The translations under genes were made by a program, and so were the position numbers. A stretch of 64,000 nucleotides of DNA. Source: Pseudoalteromonas aliena SW19. Its GTDB lineage: Bacteria > Pseudomonadota > Gammaproteobacteria > Enterobacterales > Alteromonadaceae. The notes below the pieces were generated by a model. It had not been told where the DNA came from. It did not search any database and saw only the letters and a program-made list of their open reading frames with translations. The number at the start of each line of letters is the position of its first letter. The first letter of the stretch is position 1. The stretch spans positions 1-64,000 of the forward strand of contig NZ_AQGU01000025.1 in NCBI RefSeq assembly GCF_014905615.1, written 5' to 3'. Of the stretch, positions 37,924 to 46,203 are shown in pieces.

Positions 37924-38631
37924 ATGTTGGTACATGTCAAACGTTGGTTAAAAAACAGTCCACATCCTTTTGCAAAATCACTTTTTCATTTTGCAAAAAA
38001 CCTTCGCAATCCACAAATGATGGTTATTCCTCTTCTTCATTCGTCGCTTTATCACCTGCATCAATTTGTAAAAGAGTTGTGTCACGAACTGTTAAGAATC
38101 ATTTATTACACGCCACTGTTTAAAAGCCAAATAAAAGGCAGTAAAAAGCAGCTCTTTTTGTACTCAGGTATGCCACAAGTACTTGGACAGCTTAATATTG
38201 AGTGCAGCGATAACGTTAGAATGTCTGGTATTAGCACATTTTGCGGGCGAGTGGGTAACTTAACTACGCCAACACTCATTATTGGTAACAACGTGGATAT
38301 TGGCTGGCAAAATGCCTTTTCGGTTGGCCAAAAAATCACATTAGAAGACGATGTAAGGTTAGCTGGGCGCGTTTTTTTAGCTGGGTTTCCAGGTCATCCC
38401 ATTGACTGTGAACGAAGAGCACAAGGCGACAGTGACGACGAGTCTCAAATTGGCGATATTATCATTAAACGCGGTGCATGGTTAGGCACTGGCGTAACGG
38501 TACTTGCAGGCGTCACGATTGGTGAGGGAGCAATTATAGGAGCAGGCAGTGTGGTTACAAAAAATATTCCTGCTTTTACTATTGCTGCAGGAAACCCAGC
38601 CAAAGTAGTGAAGCATATAAAGGAGTCCTAA
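37924..38631 (+). CDS. Hexapeptide-repeat acyltransferase (SypM-like)
   Basis: 235 residues. The C-terminal 110 residues form a left-handed beta-helix of hexapeptide repeats (IIGNNVDIGWQN, ITLEDDVRLAG, IIIKRGAWLGTGVTVLAGV, TIGEGAIIGAGSVVTKN) ending with AAGNPAKVVK, the WcaF/Maa-type acetyltransferase pattern. It probably acetylates a sugar of the polymer. The start at 37924 (MLVHVKRW) is chosen for AAGGA ten bases upstream; an earlier in-frame start at 37879 would overlap the polymerase gene. Confidence 0.92.
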   Translation: MLVHVKRWLKNSPHPFAKSLFHFAKNLRNPQMMVIPLLHSSLYHLHQFVKELCHELLRIIYYTPLFKSQIKGSKKQLFLYSGMPQVLGQLNIECSDNVRMSGISTFCGRVGNLTTPTLIIGNNVDIGWQNAFSVGQKITLEDDVRLAGRVFLAGFPGHPIDCERRAQGDSDDESQIGDIIIKRGAWLGTGVTVLAGVTIGEGAIIGAGSVVTKNIPAFTIAAGNPAKVVKHIKES

Positions 38632-38632
38632 T

Positions 38633-39769
38633 ATGAAATTTATTGTTTTTGGTGAAGATTGGGCAAGCCATCCAAGCAGTACTCAGCATTTATTTTCAGA
38701 GTTGGCTAAAAATCATGAAATACACTGGATAAATTCAATTGGTATGCGCAAACCTCGTTTCAAACGCAACGATTTAGAGCGCGTATGGAGTAAGTTTAAG
38801 CAGCTTTTTAGTCAATCAAATCACACCGCAATCAAAACACCTAGCACTATGCAGGTATACAAACTACCAGTGTTACCGTGGCACGATAATACATTAGTAA
38901 AGCGTTATAATAGCTGGATTTTTTCCCGATACTTTAAAGGTATTCAAAATAACGAACCCATTATATATTGGTTGAGTGTCCCTACAGCACAGTACTTATT
39001 TACAAAAAAAGCGCACGATAAACTCATTTATTACTGCGGCGATGATTTTAACGCGCTTGCCGGCGTTGATGCGCATTTGGTTGCGCCATTTGAAAAAAGT
39101 TTAATTAATAAAGCCGATTTAATTTATGTCATTAGTCAATTTTTGATGAATAAGATGCCACACTACAAAACTAAAATGCTTAGCCATGGAGTTAGTTATG
39201 ACCTCTTTACATCTCATACAGATATAGCCCTAGAAATAAACGCGTTGAATGGTCCTATTGTTGGTTTTTACGGCAGTATTAACGCATGGTTAGATATGAC
39301 ATTGTTAACAGCCCTCGCTGCACAAAGGCCTCACTATCAACTGGTATTGGTGGGTGATATTGTTGCCTGTACTTCTCAACTGCTACAGTTTAAAAACGTA
39401 ACGCATGTTCCTGCGGTGGAGCATCAGCGTTTAGTCACTTTTTCAGCGCATTGGGATGTATCTATTTTACCGTTTGTAAATAATGCGCAAATTAGAGCAT
39501 GTGATCCGCTTAAATTAAAAGAATATTTAGCGGTGGGAACGCCTATAGTCGCAACGCAATTTCCCGCTGTGATGCGTTACGAGTCAGAAATTTATATCGC
39601 AAAAACCCAAGCTGAATTTATTAGTAAAGTAGATGAAGTACTCTCACTTGATAAAACGCAATTAAATACACTTAAATTAGCGCAACGCCATATAGCTCAA
39701 GACCATAGTTGGCAATCAAAAGCGCTTGCTGTTGAGCACGATATCTCTACTTTAAACCACGGGTTATAA
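38633..39769 (+). CDS. Glycosyltransferase (SypN-like)
   Basis: 378 residues, GT-B fold. N-terminus MKFIVFGEDWASHPSSTQHL, a VGFYGSINAWLDMTLL segment near 205 that begins the donor domain, DVSILPFVNNAQIRACDPLKLKE and YLAVGTPIVATQFPAV near the C-terminus. These fit the TuaH/GT1-type transferases of exopolysaccharide clusters. It starts one base after the acyltransferase stop and is the last gene of this operon; a weak hairpin (AGGAT/ATCCT) follows at 39791-39809. Confidence 0.9.
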   Translation: MKFIVFGEDWASHPSSTQHLFSELAKNHEIHWINSIGMRKPRFKRNDLERVWSKFKQLFSQSNHTAIKTPSTMQVYKLPVLPWHDNTLVKRYNSWIFSRYFKGIQNNEPIIYWLSVPTAQYLFTKKAHDKLIYYCGDDFNALAGVDAHLVAPFEKSLINKADLIYVISQFLMNKMPHYKTKMLSHGVSYDLFTSHTDIALEINALNGPIVGFYGSINAWLDMTLLTALAAQRPHYQLVLVGDIVACTSQLLQFKNVTHVPAVEHQRLVTFSAHWDVSILPFVNNAQIRACDPLKLKEYLAVGTPIVATQFPAVMRYESEIYIAKTQAEFISKVDEVLSLDKTQLNTLKLAQRHIAQDHSWQSKALAVEHDISTLNHGL

Positions 39770-39905
39770 TTAATGGTTGTTGAGTCTTAAGGATTAAACT
39801 TGTGATCCTCAAGGGAGTGATACCAATTTGCAATCGATTTTAGGGATTAAATCTGGCGCTAACTAGATTATTTAATTAAGCGAATTGGTGTGAACTGTAG
39901 CGCGT

Positions 39906-39983
39906 GTTTGGTATTTATTCTGAGAGCTCCCTATCTGTTGGAAATTATCACGCCCTAGATTCTGTCTTGCTTAAAAACCAAAC
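39906..39983. repeat. Family B interspersed repeat, copy 3 (short)
   Basis: GTTTGGTATTTA at 39906-39917 and TAAAAACCAAAC at 39972-39983. The right flank (CAGTCTGCTACAAATTTAAC) matches copy 1. It lies between GCGAATTGGTGT (39880-39891) and ATACCAATTCGC (40005-40016), which are themselves an inverted pair, as if nested in a family A-type end pair. Confidence 0.65.
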
Positions 39984-40026
39984 AGTCTGCTACAAATTTA
40001 ACGTATACCAATTCGCAATAATACTT

Positions 40027-40187
40027 ATACCAATTTTATTAAAAACATGATCATTCTAGCGTATTAAATAACTCACTAACGACGTTAAAAATTATTTATA
40101 TAGAACAACTATGTATCATAATTTTAGCCTTGTTATTGCGCTATTTTCTTATCGCTATAATAGATCACTAATTTAATGCAATGGTAT
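40027..40187. repeat. Family A interspersed repeat, copy 3
   Basis: Starts ATACCAAT, ends AATGGTAT (one base lost from the usual end). Internal hairpin TATATAG-AACAA-CTATGTA at 40097-40115 with one G-T pair. Nearly identical to copy 2. Confidence 0.9.
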
Positions 40188-40348
40188 TAATCATTTGAAG
40201 GTGCCAAACCTGACGTTAGCTACGTTAAAAGTTTCTCATTTAGAGCAACAATAGCAGGCCTATTGTAAGTAAATTCAACGTCGTTAGCGCTGAGAATAGC
40301 TGCTTGAGATAGATTTATTATTCAGAGTTCAGGTTCTTTAGCATAATA

Positions 40349-40365
40349 TTGGCGCAGCCTGTGCA
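40349..40365 (+). promoter_or_regulatory. Sigma-54-type promoter before the wzz-like gene
   Basis: TTGGCGCAGCCTGTGCA: GG at 40351-40352, ten bases, GC at 40363-40364. The -24 box TTGGC is perfect and the -12 box is GTGC for TTGC. Transcription would start near 40376, leaving an 88-base leader. Confidence 0.6.
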
Positions 40366-40432
40366 ACTACCTTATTAGACGTCGCTATTTGTAGCTAAAA
40401 TTCTTATTTTGCAAATAGTCGCTAAATTTCGC

Positions 40433-40447
40433 ATAGCAATATGCAAA
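40433..40447 (-). promoter_or_regulatory. Candidate activator-binding motif, inverted
   Basis: On the minus strand TTTGCATATTGCTAT, 14 of 15 bases identical to the motif at 33889. Unlike the other copies it lies downstream of the nearest sigma-54-type promoter and 17 bases before the start codon. Confidence 0.4.
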
Positions 40448-40463
40448 TGTATAGGTAGGGTTT

Positions 40464-41957
40464 ATGTTAGTAAGAGAGCAAATTAAACGATTACTTTATT
40501 TAACCTTGTATGCGGTGTATACAAGAGCAAAGCTATTTGTTTTACCGCTTTTGATTGTTCCTTTTGTGGTTATTTTATTAGCAGCTACGTCGCAAAAGCA
40601 ATATACAAATCACGCCACTATTTTAATTGAAGAGTCAGCACTGCTTAATCCATATTTGGATGATTTATCTTTTTCTTTTGATTTATCAAATCGCATAGCG
40701 GCGCTTCGTACCTTGGTTATAAGTCGAAAAGTCCTTATAGCCGTCGCTAAAGAAACGCAATTAGTACCGGGCAATGCATCCCCTGCAGAGATAGAAAAGA
40801 TCCATCAAAAACTTTCTAAAGCACTCTCTCTTTCATTAGTTGGGGACGAGCTTGTTCGCATTAACTTTACATGGCACGACCAAACAAAAATGAAGCTAGT
40901 GCTCGAAAAAGTTGTCGAAAAGTTCATTGAGCGTTTATTAGCACCAACAAGGACCTCATTGGATACATCAGAGCAGTTTTTCTATCAGCAATTGGTAAGC
41001 CTTCGTGATGAGTTAGAGTTATCGGAAGAGTCGTTAGCAATATTCAAAGCTAAAAATAGCAATACCTTACCAGCTGTTTTACATAGTAATCGCCAAACAT
41101 TTGATAAATTGCTAAGTGATCAACAGCAAAAGTCTATTATCTTATCCGGTGCGCAAGCCAAGCTCAAAGCGCTTACAACAAAGATGGGTCAAGCGAATCC
41201 AATTTTAGGTCGGATTGAAGAAAAAATAATTACTGCCGAATCAGAACTGAGCTTTTTAAAAACACGCTATACCGAAAAGCACAGTAAAGTCATCTCTAAA
41301 AAACGCGAGCTACAAAGCATTAGAAACCGTCAACAGTTATTAATTGAAAATGGCAAAGAGCTTGATCCAACAAATATTGAGCAGCTATGGCAAATGGCTA
41401 ATACCTTGCCCAGTGGCGGTGATGGTGAGAGCAGCGTATTGGTGTCGCAAATTCTTAATCTTGAAGATGCAAAAAACGCTGTTACACAGCATCAGCAAGA
41501 GTTTAACATGCTTGAACAGCAGGTTAGTACCGTAAGTGACCGACTTTTAGTAACCAGTGACATTGAAAAACAACTCAGAAAATTAGAGCGCGATTATGAC
41601 GTTAAACAGTCTTTATATAAAGACATGCTGAGTCGTTATGAAATGGCCAAGGTAACTGGAAAGTTGGTTAAGTACGAAGGGCCAGATAAAGTCAAAACCA
41701 TAGAGCGTGCCTACAGCCCAACGCAGCCAATCAACACATCACTCGCTATATCAATTATTGTCGGCATCATTTTAGGTCTATTTACAAGTAGCACGATTGT
41801 GTTTGTTGCGACTTTATTCGATAGCCATCTAAAAGATATTCAAACCATAGAAAAATTGTCTGCTCTTGAGGTCGTTACTATTTTACCCATTGTGAAGGAT
41901 GCACCGGTGGACTTGGTTTTTAATTCATCAATGAACTCTATTGAACAGGGGAAATAA
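40464..41957 (+). CDS. Polysaccharide chain-length determinant, Wzz/GumC type (SypO-like)
   Basis: Inner-membrane co-polymerase of 497 residues that controls polymer length. Helix 1 near 22-44 (LFVLPLLIVPFVVILLAAT), a long periplasmic part with coiled coil (about 170-390; repeated Glu/Lys/Gln heptads, LEQQVSTVSDRLL), and helix 2 near 428-455 (ISIIVGIILGLFTSSTIVFV) preceded by a Pro-rich AYSPTQPINTS, the usual GNVR/Wzz end. No kinase domain is attached. First of three genes with the transferases that follow (two bases to the next). Confidence 0.93.
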   Translation: MLVREQIKRLLYLTLYAVYTRAKLFVLPLLIVPFVVILLAATSQKQYTNHATILIEESALLNPYLDDLSFSFDLSNRIAALRTLVISRKVLIAVAKETQLVPGNASPAEIEKIHQKLSKALSLSLVGDELVRINFTWHDQTKMKLVLEKVVEKFIERLLAPTRTSLDTSEQFFYQQLVSLRDELELSEESLAIFKAKNSNTLPAVLHSNRQTFDKLLSDQQQKSIILSGAQAKLKALTTKMGQANPILGRIEEKIITAESELSFLKTRYTEKHSKVISKKRELQSIRNRQQLLIENGKELDPTNIEQLWQMANTLPSGGDGESSVLVSQILNLEDAKNAVTQHQQEFNMLEQQVSTVSDRLLVTSDIEKQLRKLERDYDVKQSLYKDMLSRYEMAKVTGKLVKYEGPDKVKTIERAYSPTQPINTSLAISIIVGIILGLFTSSTIVFVATLFDSHLKDIQTIEKLSALEVVTILPIVKDAPVDLVFNSSMNSIEQGK

Positions 41958-41958
41958 C

Positions 41959-43035
41959 ATGAACGTATTGCATTTGGTTCAACATTTTAAAATAGGTGGG
42001 CTTGAAAAAATGGCCGTAACACTCATGCAAAAAAGCCAATTTGCTGATTCTAGCGTGGTTGTATCGCTAGAAGGGACTTTAAGCGAAGCGATTAAAGATT
42101 GGCCACAACTGACATCGTTTGGACACAGATTGATGTGTTTAAATAAAGCTGAAAAGTTTGATTTAAATATAGTTAAAAAGCTCTCTGAGATCATTAAACA
42201 ATACAATATAGACGTTATACATAGTCACCACATAGGGCCGATGCTTTATGCGAGCATGGCTTGTATTAAAAACCGCCAAGTTAGGCATGTTTCAACTATT
42301 CATGATGCGTGGTATTTAAAGAGCTTTAAGCAACGCTTAATAACTAAAGCATTAAATAGATTGACAAAAATACACTGGGTGGCCGATGCACAAGTTGTGG
42401 CTAAAGACTTTTTTAATGAAACGGCCATTAAAACAGATAAAACGATACTAAATGGTATCGATTTTAATCAGTTTATAGGTATTAACGAATCTGATGCTCG
42501 TCAGCAGCTGAATTTACCTCAAGATGTTAATTTAGTTGGATGTTCAGCACGACTAGAGCTAGGGAAAGGGCACTTTGCGTTGTTAAGGATCTTATCATCA
42601 TTGCCAATATATACCGAACTGGCATTTGCGGGCACTGGTAGTTTGCACAGTAAACTGGTTGATTATGCGAGCACATTAGGAATTTTAGATCGGGTTCACT
42701 TTTTAGGTAATGTACAAAGCATGCAATTATTTTACTCTGCTATTAACGTTATGTGTCTTTACTCACAAAGAGAAGGCCTTCCGTTATCTATTTTAGAATC
42801 AATGGCATGTGGTAAAGCGATTGTCGCAACTGACGTGGGTGGTATTCGCGAAGTCTTAACAGATAAGCAAGGTATCTTGATCAAACCTGGAAATGAAATG
42901 GGACTTAAAACTGCAATTGTAAAAGCAATTAATATGAAACAAGGTGATTGTATAAGAGAGCATGTTTTTTCAATTGCTAATGCGAATAAAATGAGTGCAG
43001 AGTACGACCATTTTTATAATGGCTTATCATCGTAA
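41959..43035 (+). CDS. Family 4 glycosyltransferase (SypP-like)
   Basis: 358 residues, GT-B fold: MNVLHLVQHFKIGGLEKMAV with the glycine loop, VIHSHHIGPMLY, GIDFNQF, then VGCSARLELGKGHFALL near 190 and the donor motif REGLPLSILESMACGKAIVATDVGG. The start at 41959 is preferred over 41941 because AGGGGA lies before it and the family begins with this strand. It starts two bases after the chain-length gene and is followed ten bases later by the fused transferase. Confidence 0.94.
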   Translation: MNVLHLVQHFKIGGLEKMAVTLMQKSQFADSSVVVSLEGTLSEAIKDWPQLTSFGHRLMCLNKAEKFDLNIVKKLSEIIKQYNIDVIHSHHIGPMLYASMACIKNRQVRHVSTIHDAWYLKSFKQRLITKALNRLTKIHWVADAQVVAKDFFNETAIKTDKTILNGIDFNQFIGINESDARQQLNLPQDVNLVGCSARLELGKGHFALLRILSSLPIYTELAFAGTGSLHSKLVDYASTLGILDRVHFLGNVQSMQLFYSAINVMCLYSQREGLPLSILESMACGKAIVATDVGGIREVLTDKQGILIKPGNEMGLKTAIVKAINMKQGDCIREHVFSIANANKMSAEYDHFYNGLSS

Positions 43036-43045
43036 GGAGAAAATA

Positions 43046-44851
43046 ATGACTTATTTACTGACCACACTCGCGGTGTTAATTGCGCTTGTTTTATACCACC
43101 ATATTGGTTATGTGGCACTTTTAAAATTATTCAGTCGAGATAATAACAAACGCCTTGTGTTTGCTAAAAATACGAAAGCAACCGCAAGCTTTGGTATTTT
43201 AATTTGTGCGTACAACGAACAAGCCTATATTAAAGAAAAATTGTATAACTTAGGCGCGATGCTTTACAACACGAAAATGTTCGCAATTCACGTTTATTTA
43301 GATGGTTGTACTGATAATACGTATGAAGAGGCTATGTTGGCTCAAGCACAGTTAGCTAAGCAAGATGTAGTGTGTCATTTACATTTCAACAAGCAAAACC
43401 AAGGTAAAGCGCACGCTATTAACGAGTTAATTAAACTAACAAAACCTAATTACGATGTGCTGGTGTTTACTGACGTAAGCGCATTACTGAGTATTGATGT
43501 ATTAATGAACCTTGATGCTGATTTTAAAGATACGCGGCTTAATGTCATTACGGGTGTTTATATTTTAGATGAACACGCAACGACAGAGCAAAAACATTAT
43601 TGGCAGTATCAAAATAGTATCAGGAGTATGGAGTCAGCACTCGGTGCTGTGATTGGTGTGCCAGGTGCTATGTTTGCCATTCGCTCTAAATATACTGATA
43701 TATTAGAGCAAAGCATAATCAATGATGATTTTATTCTTTCCATGAATGCGTTAAAAAATGGCGGAAAAGCCGTTGTTAATAGCGAAATTAATATTTTAGA
43801 AAGAGAATGTGATGAGCAAAGTCATGATTATGCAAGACGAGTGAGACTAGGTGCCGGTAATTGGCAGCAAATTAAAATACTCTATAAACTATTAAACCCT
43901 CAATTGGGTTGGGTAAGTTTTAACTTTTTTTCACATAAAGTGTTGCGTGGTGTTATGCCAATCGTGCTTGCTTTAATTTATATTTTACTGTTCTCAATAG
44001 CGATTTTTTCAACGTTACTACTGCCTAAATTATTATGCGGCTTTATTACGTTTATACATGGTATTGAACTTACTAAAAAGGTATTTAAAATCAAAATGAA
44101 ACTCCCAATTGTTGATAAAATAAATTACATTCTCAATGCCTACTTCTTAGCATTATGGGGCATTATTAAATTTGAACGCGGTGATTATAAACAGCATTGG
44201 CGCAGAGTACATCGTAGTAATACGCAGCAAAATGTAACCATTAAAGTGATTAAACGGGCAATTGACATCGTTGGCTCAGTGACTGGTTTACTTTTGTTGT
44301 CTCCGGTTATGCTAAGCGTTGCCGCTATGATAAAACTCACCTCACGAGGCCCTGTCTTATTCAATCAACTAAGAGTGGGGGAAAGTAATGATGATTTTGT
44401 TGCTCTTTTTGATGTTCTTAAATTTCGTTCAATGGTGGTTGATGCAGAGGCGCAAAGCGGTGCTGTTTGGGCAAGCAAAAATGACCCAAGAATAACCCCC
44501 ATAGGCCGATTCATCCGTAAAACACGTTTAGATGAGTTACCACAATTATGGAACGTATTGGTCGGCGATATGTCGCTGATTGGGCCTCGACCAGAACGTC
44601 CAGTGTTTTATTCTAAGCTTGAAAAAGACATCCCTTATTTCTCTCAGCGTACTTACGGTATTAAGCCCGGTATATCTGGGCTGGCTCAAGTGATGAATGG
44701 CTACGATGAGAGTATTGATGATGCTAGGAACAAAATAGGCTGGGATTATGCCTATATGCTCAGCACCTCATCACCACGTAGTTGGTGTTATATGGAGTTA
44801 ACCATCTTGTTTAAAACACTGGTTGTTATATTTACTGGTAAAGGACAATAA
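43046..44851 (+). CDS. Fused GT2 glycosyltransferase and undecaprenyl-phosphate sugar transferase (SypQ-SypR-like)
   Basis: 601 residues. An N-terminal membrane helix is followed by a family 2 transferase (FGILICAYNEQAYI, VYLDGCTDNTYE, VFTDVSALL near 45-160, GGKAV and the QxxRR-like QSHDYARRVRLG), membrane helices near 290-345, then from about 400 a complete bacterial sugar transferase: KRAIDIVGSVTGLLLLSPVM, LKFRSMVVDAE, KTRLDELPQLWNVLVGDMS, IGPRPERP and GISGLAQV. The second half starts polymer synthesis on undecaprenyl phosphate. In Vibrio fischeri these are two neighbouring genes, sypQ and sypR; here they are one. AAGGAG lies before the start at 43046. Confidence 0.93.
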   Translation: MTYLLTTLAVLIALVLYHHIGYVALLKLFSRDNNKRLVFAKNTKATASFGILICAYNEQAYIKEKLYNLGAMLYNTKMFAIHVYLDGCTDNTYEEAMLAQAQLAKQDVVCHLHFNKQNQGKAHAINELIKLTKPNYDVLVFTDVSALLSIDVLMNLDADFKDTRLNVITGVYILDEHATTEQKHYWQYQNSIRSMESALGAVIGVPGAMFAIRSKYTDILEQSIINDDFILSMNALKNGGKAVVNSEINILERECDEQSHDYARRVRLGAGNWQQIKILYKLLNPQLGWVSFNFFSHKVLRGVMPIVLALIYILLFSIAIFSTLLLPKLLCGFITFIHGIELTKKVFKIKMKLPIVDKINYILNAYFLALWGIIKFERGDYKQHWRRVHRSNTQQNVTIKVIKRAIDIVGSVTGLLLLSPVMLSVAAMIKLTSRGPVLFNQLRVGESNDDFVALFDVLKFRSMVVDAEAQSGAVWASKNDPRITPIGRFIRKTRLDELPQLWNVLVGDMSLIGPRPERPVFYSKLEKDIPYFSQRTYGIKPGISGLAQVMNGYDESIDDARNKIGWDYAYMLSTSSPRSWCYMELTILFKTLVVIFTGKGQ

Positions 44852-44856
44852 TTATT

Positions 44857-44900
44857 TTTGCATAATGCAATCGTACTCCCAATACTCAATTGCATTATGC
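44857..44900. promoter_or_regulatory. Palindromic activator-like site and possible terminator
   Basis: TTTGCATAATGCAAT at 44857-44871 and the inverted ATTGCATTATGC at 44889-44900 give a perfect 12-bp inverted repeat with a 17-base middle. It could end the transcript of the fused transferase, but no T-run follows. Because the same motif lies near the other sigma-54-type promoters, a binding site for the activator about 95 bases upstream of the sypA-like promoter is also likely. Confidence 0.55.
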
Positions 44901-44961
44901 TTTGCTTTCCTCTTTTTTCTCTGTCTTTAGTTTAAATATGCTAATTATCAATTACTTAAAG

Positions 44962-44979
44962 TTGGTTCGTTTCTTGTAG
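44962..44979 (+). promoter_or_regulatory. Sigma-54-like promoter of the sypA-like operon
   Basis: TTGGTTCGTTTCTTGTAG: TGG at 44963-44965, ten bases, then GT for GC at 44976-44977. The spacing is right and TGGNNCGNNNNTTG agrees, but the -12 box lacks the usual C. Start of transcription would be near 44988, 30 bases before the ATG. Confidence 0.5.
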
Positions 44980-45017
44980 TAGTTATATTGAATTTAACAA
45001 TTTAATAGGTAACTGCC

Positions 45018-45326
45018 ATGACAAATTTAGCCAATGCAAAAGAACATAAAATTGTATCAATCCCAAATGACTTTTCAGGTTTTACCGTAGATGGGTTTAA
45101 AGATGAATTCGAAGATCTCGTTGATATGGGTACTGATTTTATTGTCTTAGATTTTTCAAAAACTGAATTTATAGACTCTTCAGGTATAGGTGCTATTGTT
45201 TTTCTATATAAGAGAATAGAAAAAAAGAGCCACAAGTTATCTTTGCTTAACGTTACAGGTCAGCCGTTTAAACTAATGAACTTACTTCGAGTAGACAAAA
45301 CGATTCCATTTATTGATTCAATTTAA
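45018..45326 (+). CDS. sypA: STAS-domain anti-sigma factor antagonist (SypA-like)
   Basis: 102-residue single STAS domain: FIVLDFSKTEFIDSSGIGAIV with the phosphorylatable serine in DSSG, then a KLSLLNVTGQPFKLMNLLRV second half. In Vibrio fischeri SypA is held on or off by the kinase and phosphatase activities of SypE, and free SypA allows biofilm formation. The matching RsbW-REC-PP2C protein is coded four genes downstream, so the pair is intact here. First gene of the A-E part; the sypB-like gene follows 19 bases later. Confidence 0.9.
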   Translation: MTNLANAKEHKIVSIPNDFSGFTVDGFKDEFEDLVDMGTDFIVLDFSKTEFIDSSGIGAIVFLYKRIEKKSHKLSLLNVTGQPFKLMNLLRVDKTIPFIDSI

Positions 45327-45345
45327 CGGTTTGAAGGAGAGGAAT

Positions 45346-46200
45346 ATGAAAGCACACATTTTTATCATCATAACTTTATTTTTAAGTGGGTGTGCTTCTT
45401 GGCCTGATGAAGGACAAGGAGGTTGGGCTGAAAAATACCAAAATTATCCATTAAGCGATGAGCAAAGTGATAACAACTTTGCACAACCGCAAGATGTAGT
45501 ACGAAGTGAATTTGAACATCTAGTTTTAAAATTAGAGCTTCTAAAATCACAAGATATTAAGGCATGCATGCCTGCTCAACTTTTAAAGGCGCAAATTTAC
45601 GAAAACCGTATTCGTAGACTTATTACGGCGAACATGTGGGAAGATGCAGAGCATGATTTACTTATTCATTATCATGGTCTTAATCAATTAACAAATCACT
45701 TTGATACAGTGCAAAAACTCACTAATTGTGCAGTTTCAGCAACGTCAAAACCCACCTTGTTTAGCGTTAAAAAACAGGTGTCTGATTTGCTAAACAGTGA
45801 CAATCAATTTGCTTTTAAAGAGTTCGAAATTACGCCTAAATACGCAGTAAGGCTTGCACAAGCTGCTGATTTAACAAAGCAATTAAATAGTATTTCGATT
45901 TTGCTTGTGGGTCATACTGATTCTCTTGGCGAGATGAATAGTAACTACGAACTTGCTTTAAAAAGAGCGGAAACCGTTAAGCATTGGCTGGTGGTATATG
46001 GTGTCCCTATGCAAAGCATTACAACACTGACACAAGGCAGCTTAAAGCCTTACAGTGAGCAGACTCAAACCAACAGTGCACGCCACTCAGATAGACGTGT
46101 AGAGGCAATCGTACTCGACGCTAACAATAAGAATTTGCAAGACAACAAAGCGAAAGCGCTTGTTAGTTGGACCAAAATTATTAAAAGCAAACAGGAGTAA
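45346..46200 (+). CDS. sypB: OmpA-like lipoprotein (SypB-like)
   Basis: 284 residues. Lipoprotein signal MKAHIFIIITLFLSGCASW with lipidated Cys near 16, a helical middle part, and a C-terminal OmpA/MotB peptidoglycan-binding domain (FKEFEITPKY, ILLVGHTDSLGEMNSNYEL, LKRAETVKHWL, and SARHSDRRVEAIV). The start at 45346 follows AGGAGAGG; an earlier ATG at 45313 is inside the STAS gene. It should link the outer membrane export pore to the cell wall. Confidence 0.92.
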   Translation: MKAHIFIIITLFLSGCASWPDEGQGGWAEKYQNYPLSDEQSDNNFAQPQDVVRSEFEHLVLKLELLKSQDIKACMPAQLLKAQIYENRIRRLITANMWEDAEHDLLIHYHGLNQLTNHFDTVQKLTNCAVSATSKPTLFSVKKQVSDLLNSDNQFAFKEFEITPKYAVRLAQAADLTKQLNSISILLVGHTDSLGEMNSNYELALKRAETVKHWLVVYGVPMQSITTLTQGSLKPYSEQTQTNSARHSDRRVEAIVLDANNKNLQDNKAKALVSWTKIIKSKQE

Positions 46201-46203
46201 GTT

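Larger units (their letters stand above)
39770..40463. other. Intergenic mosaic of repeats before the wzz-like gene
   Basis: 694 bases without a gene. In order: a hairpin near 39791-39809; a 72-bp mini element with ends ATACCAATTTGC (39820) and GCGAATTGGTGT (ending 39891); a family B piece (39906-39983); ATACCAATTCGC at 40005; a family A copy (40027-40187); a stretch at 40296-40333 that matches the inside of family B copy 2; a sigma-54-type promoter (40349-40365); and an activator-like motif (40433-40447). Confidence 0.8.
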
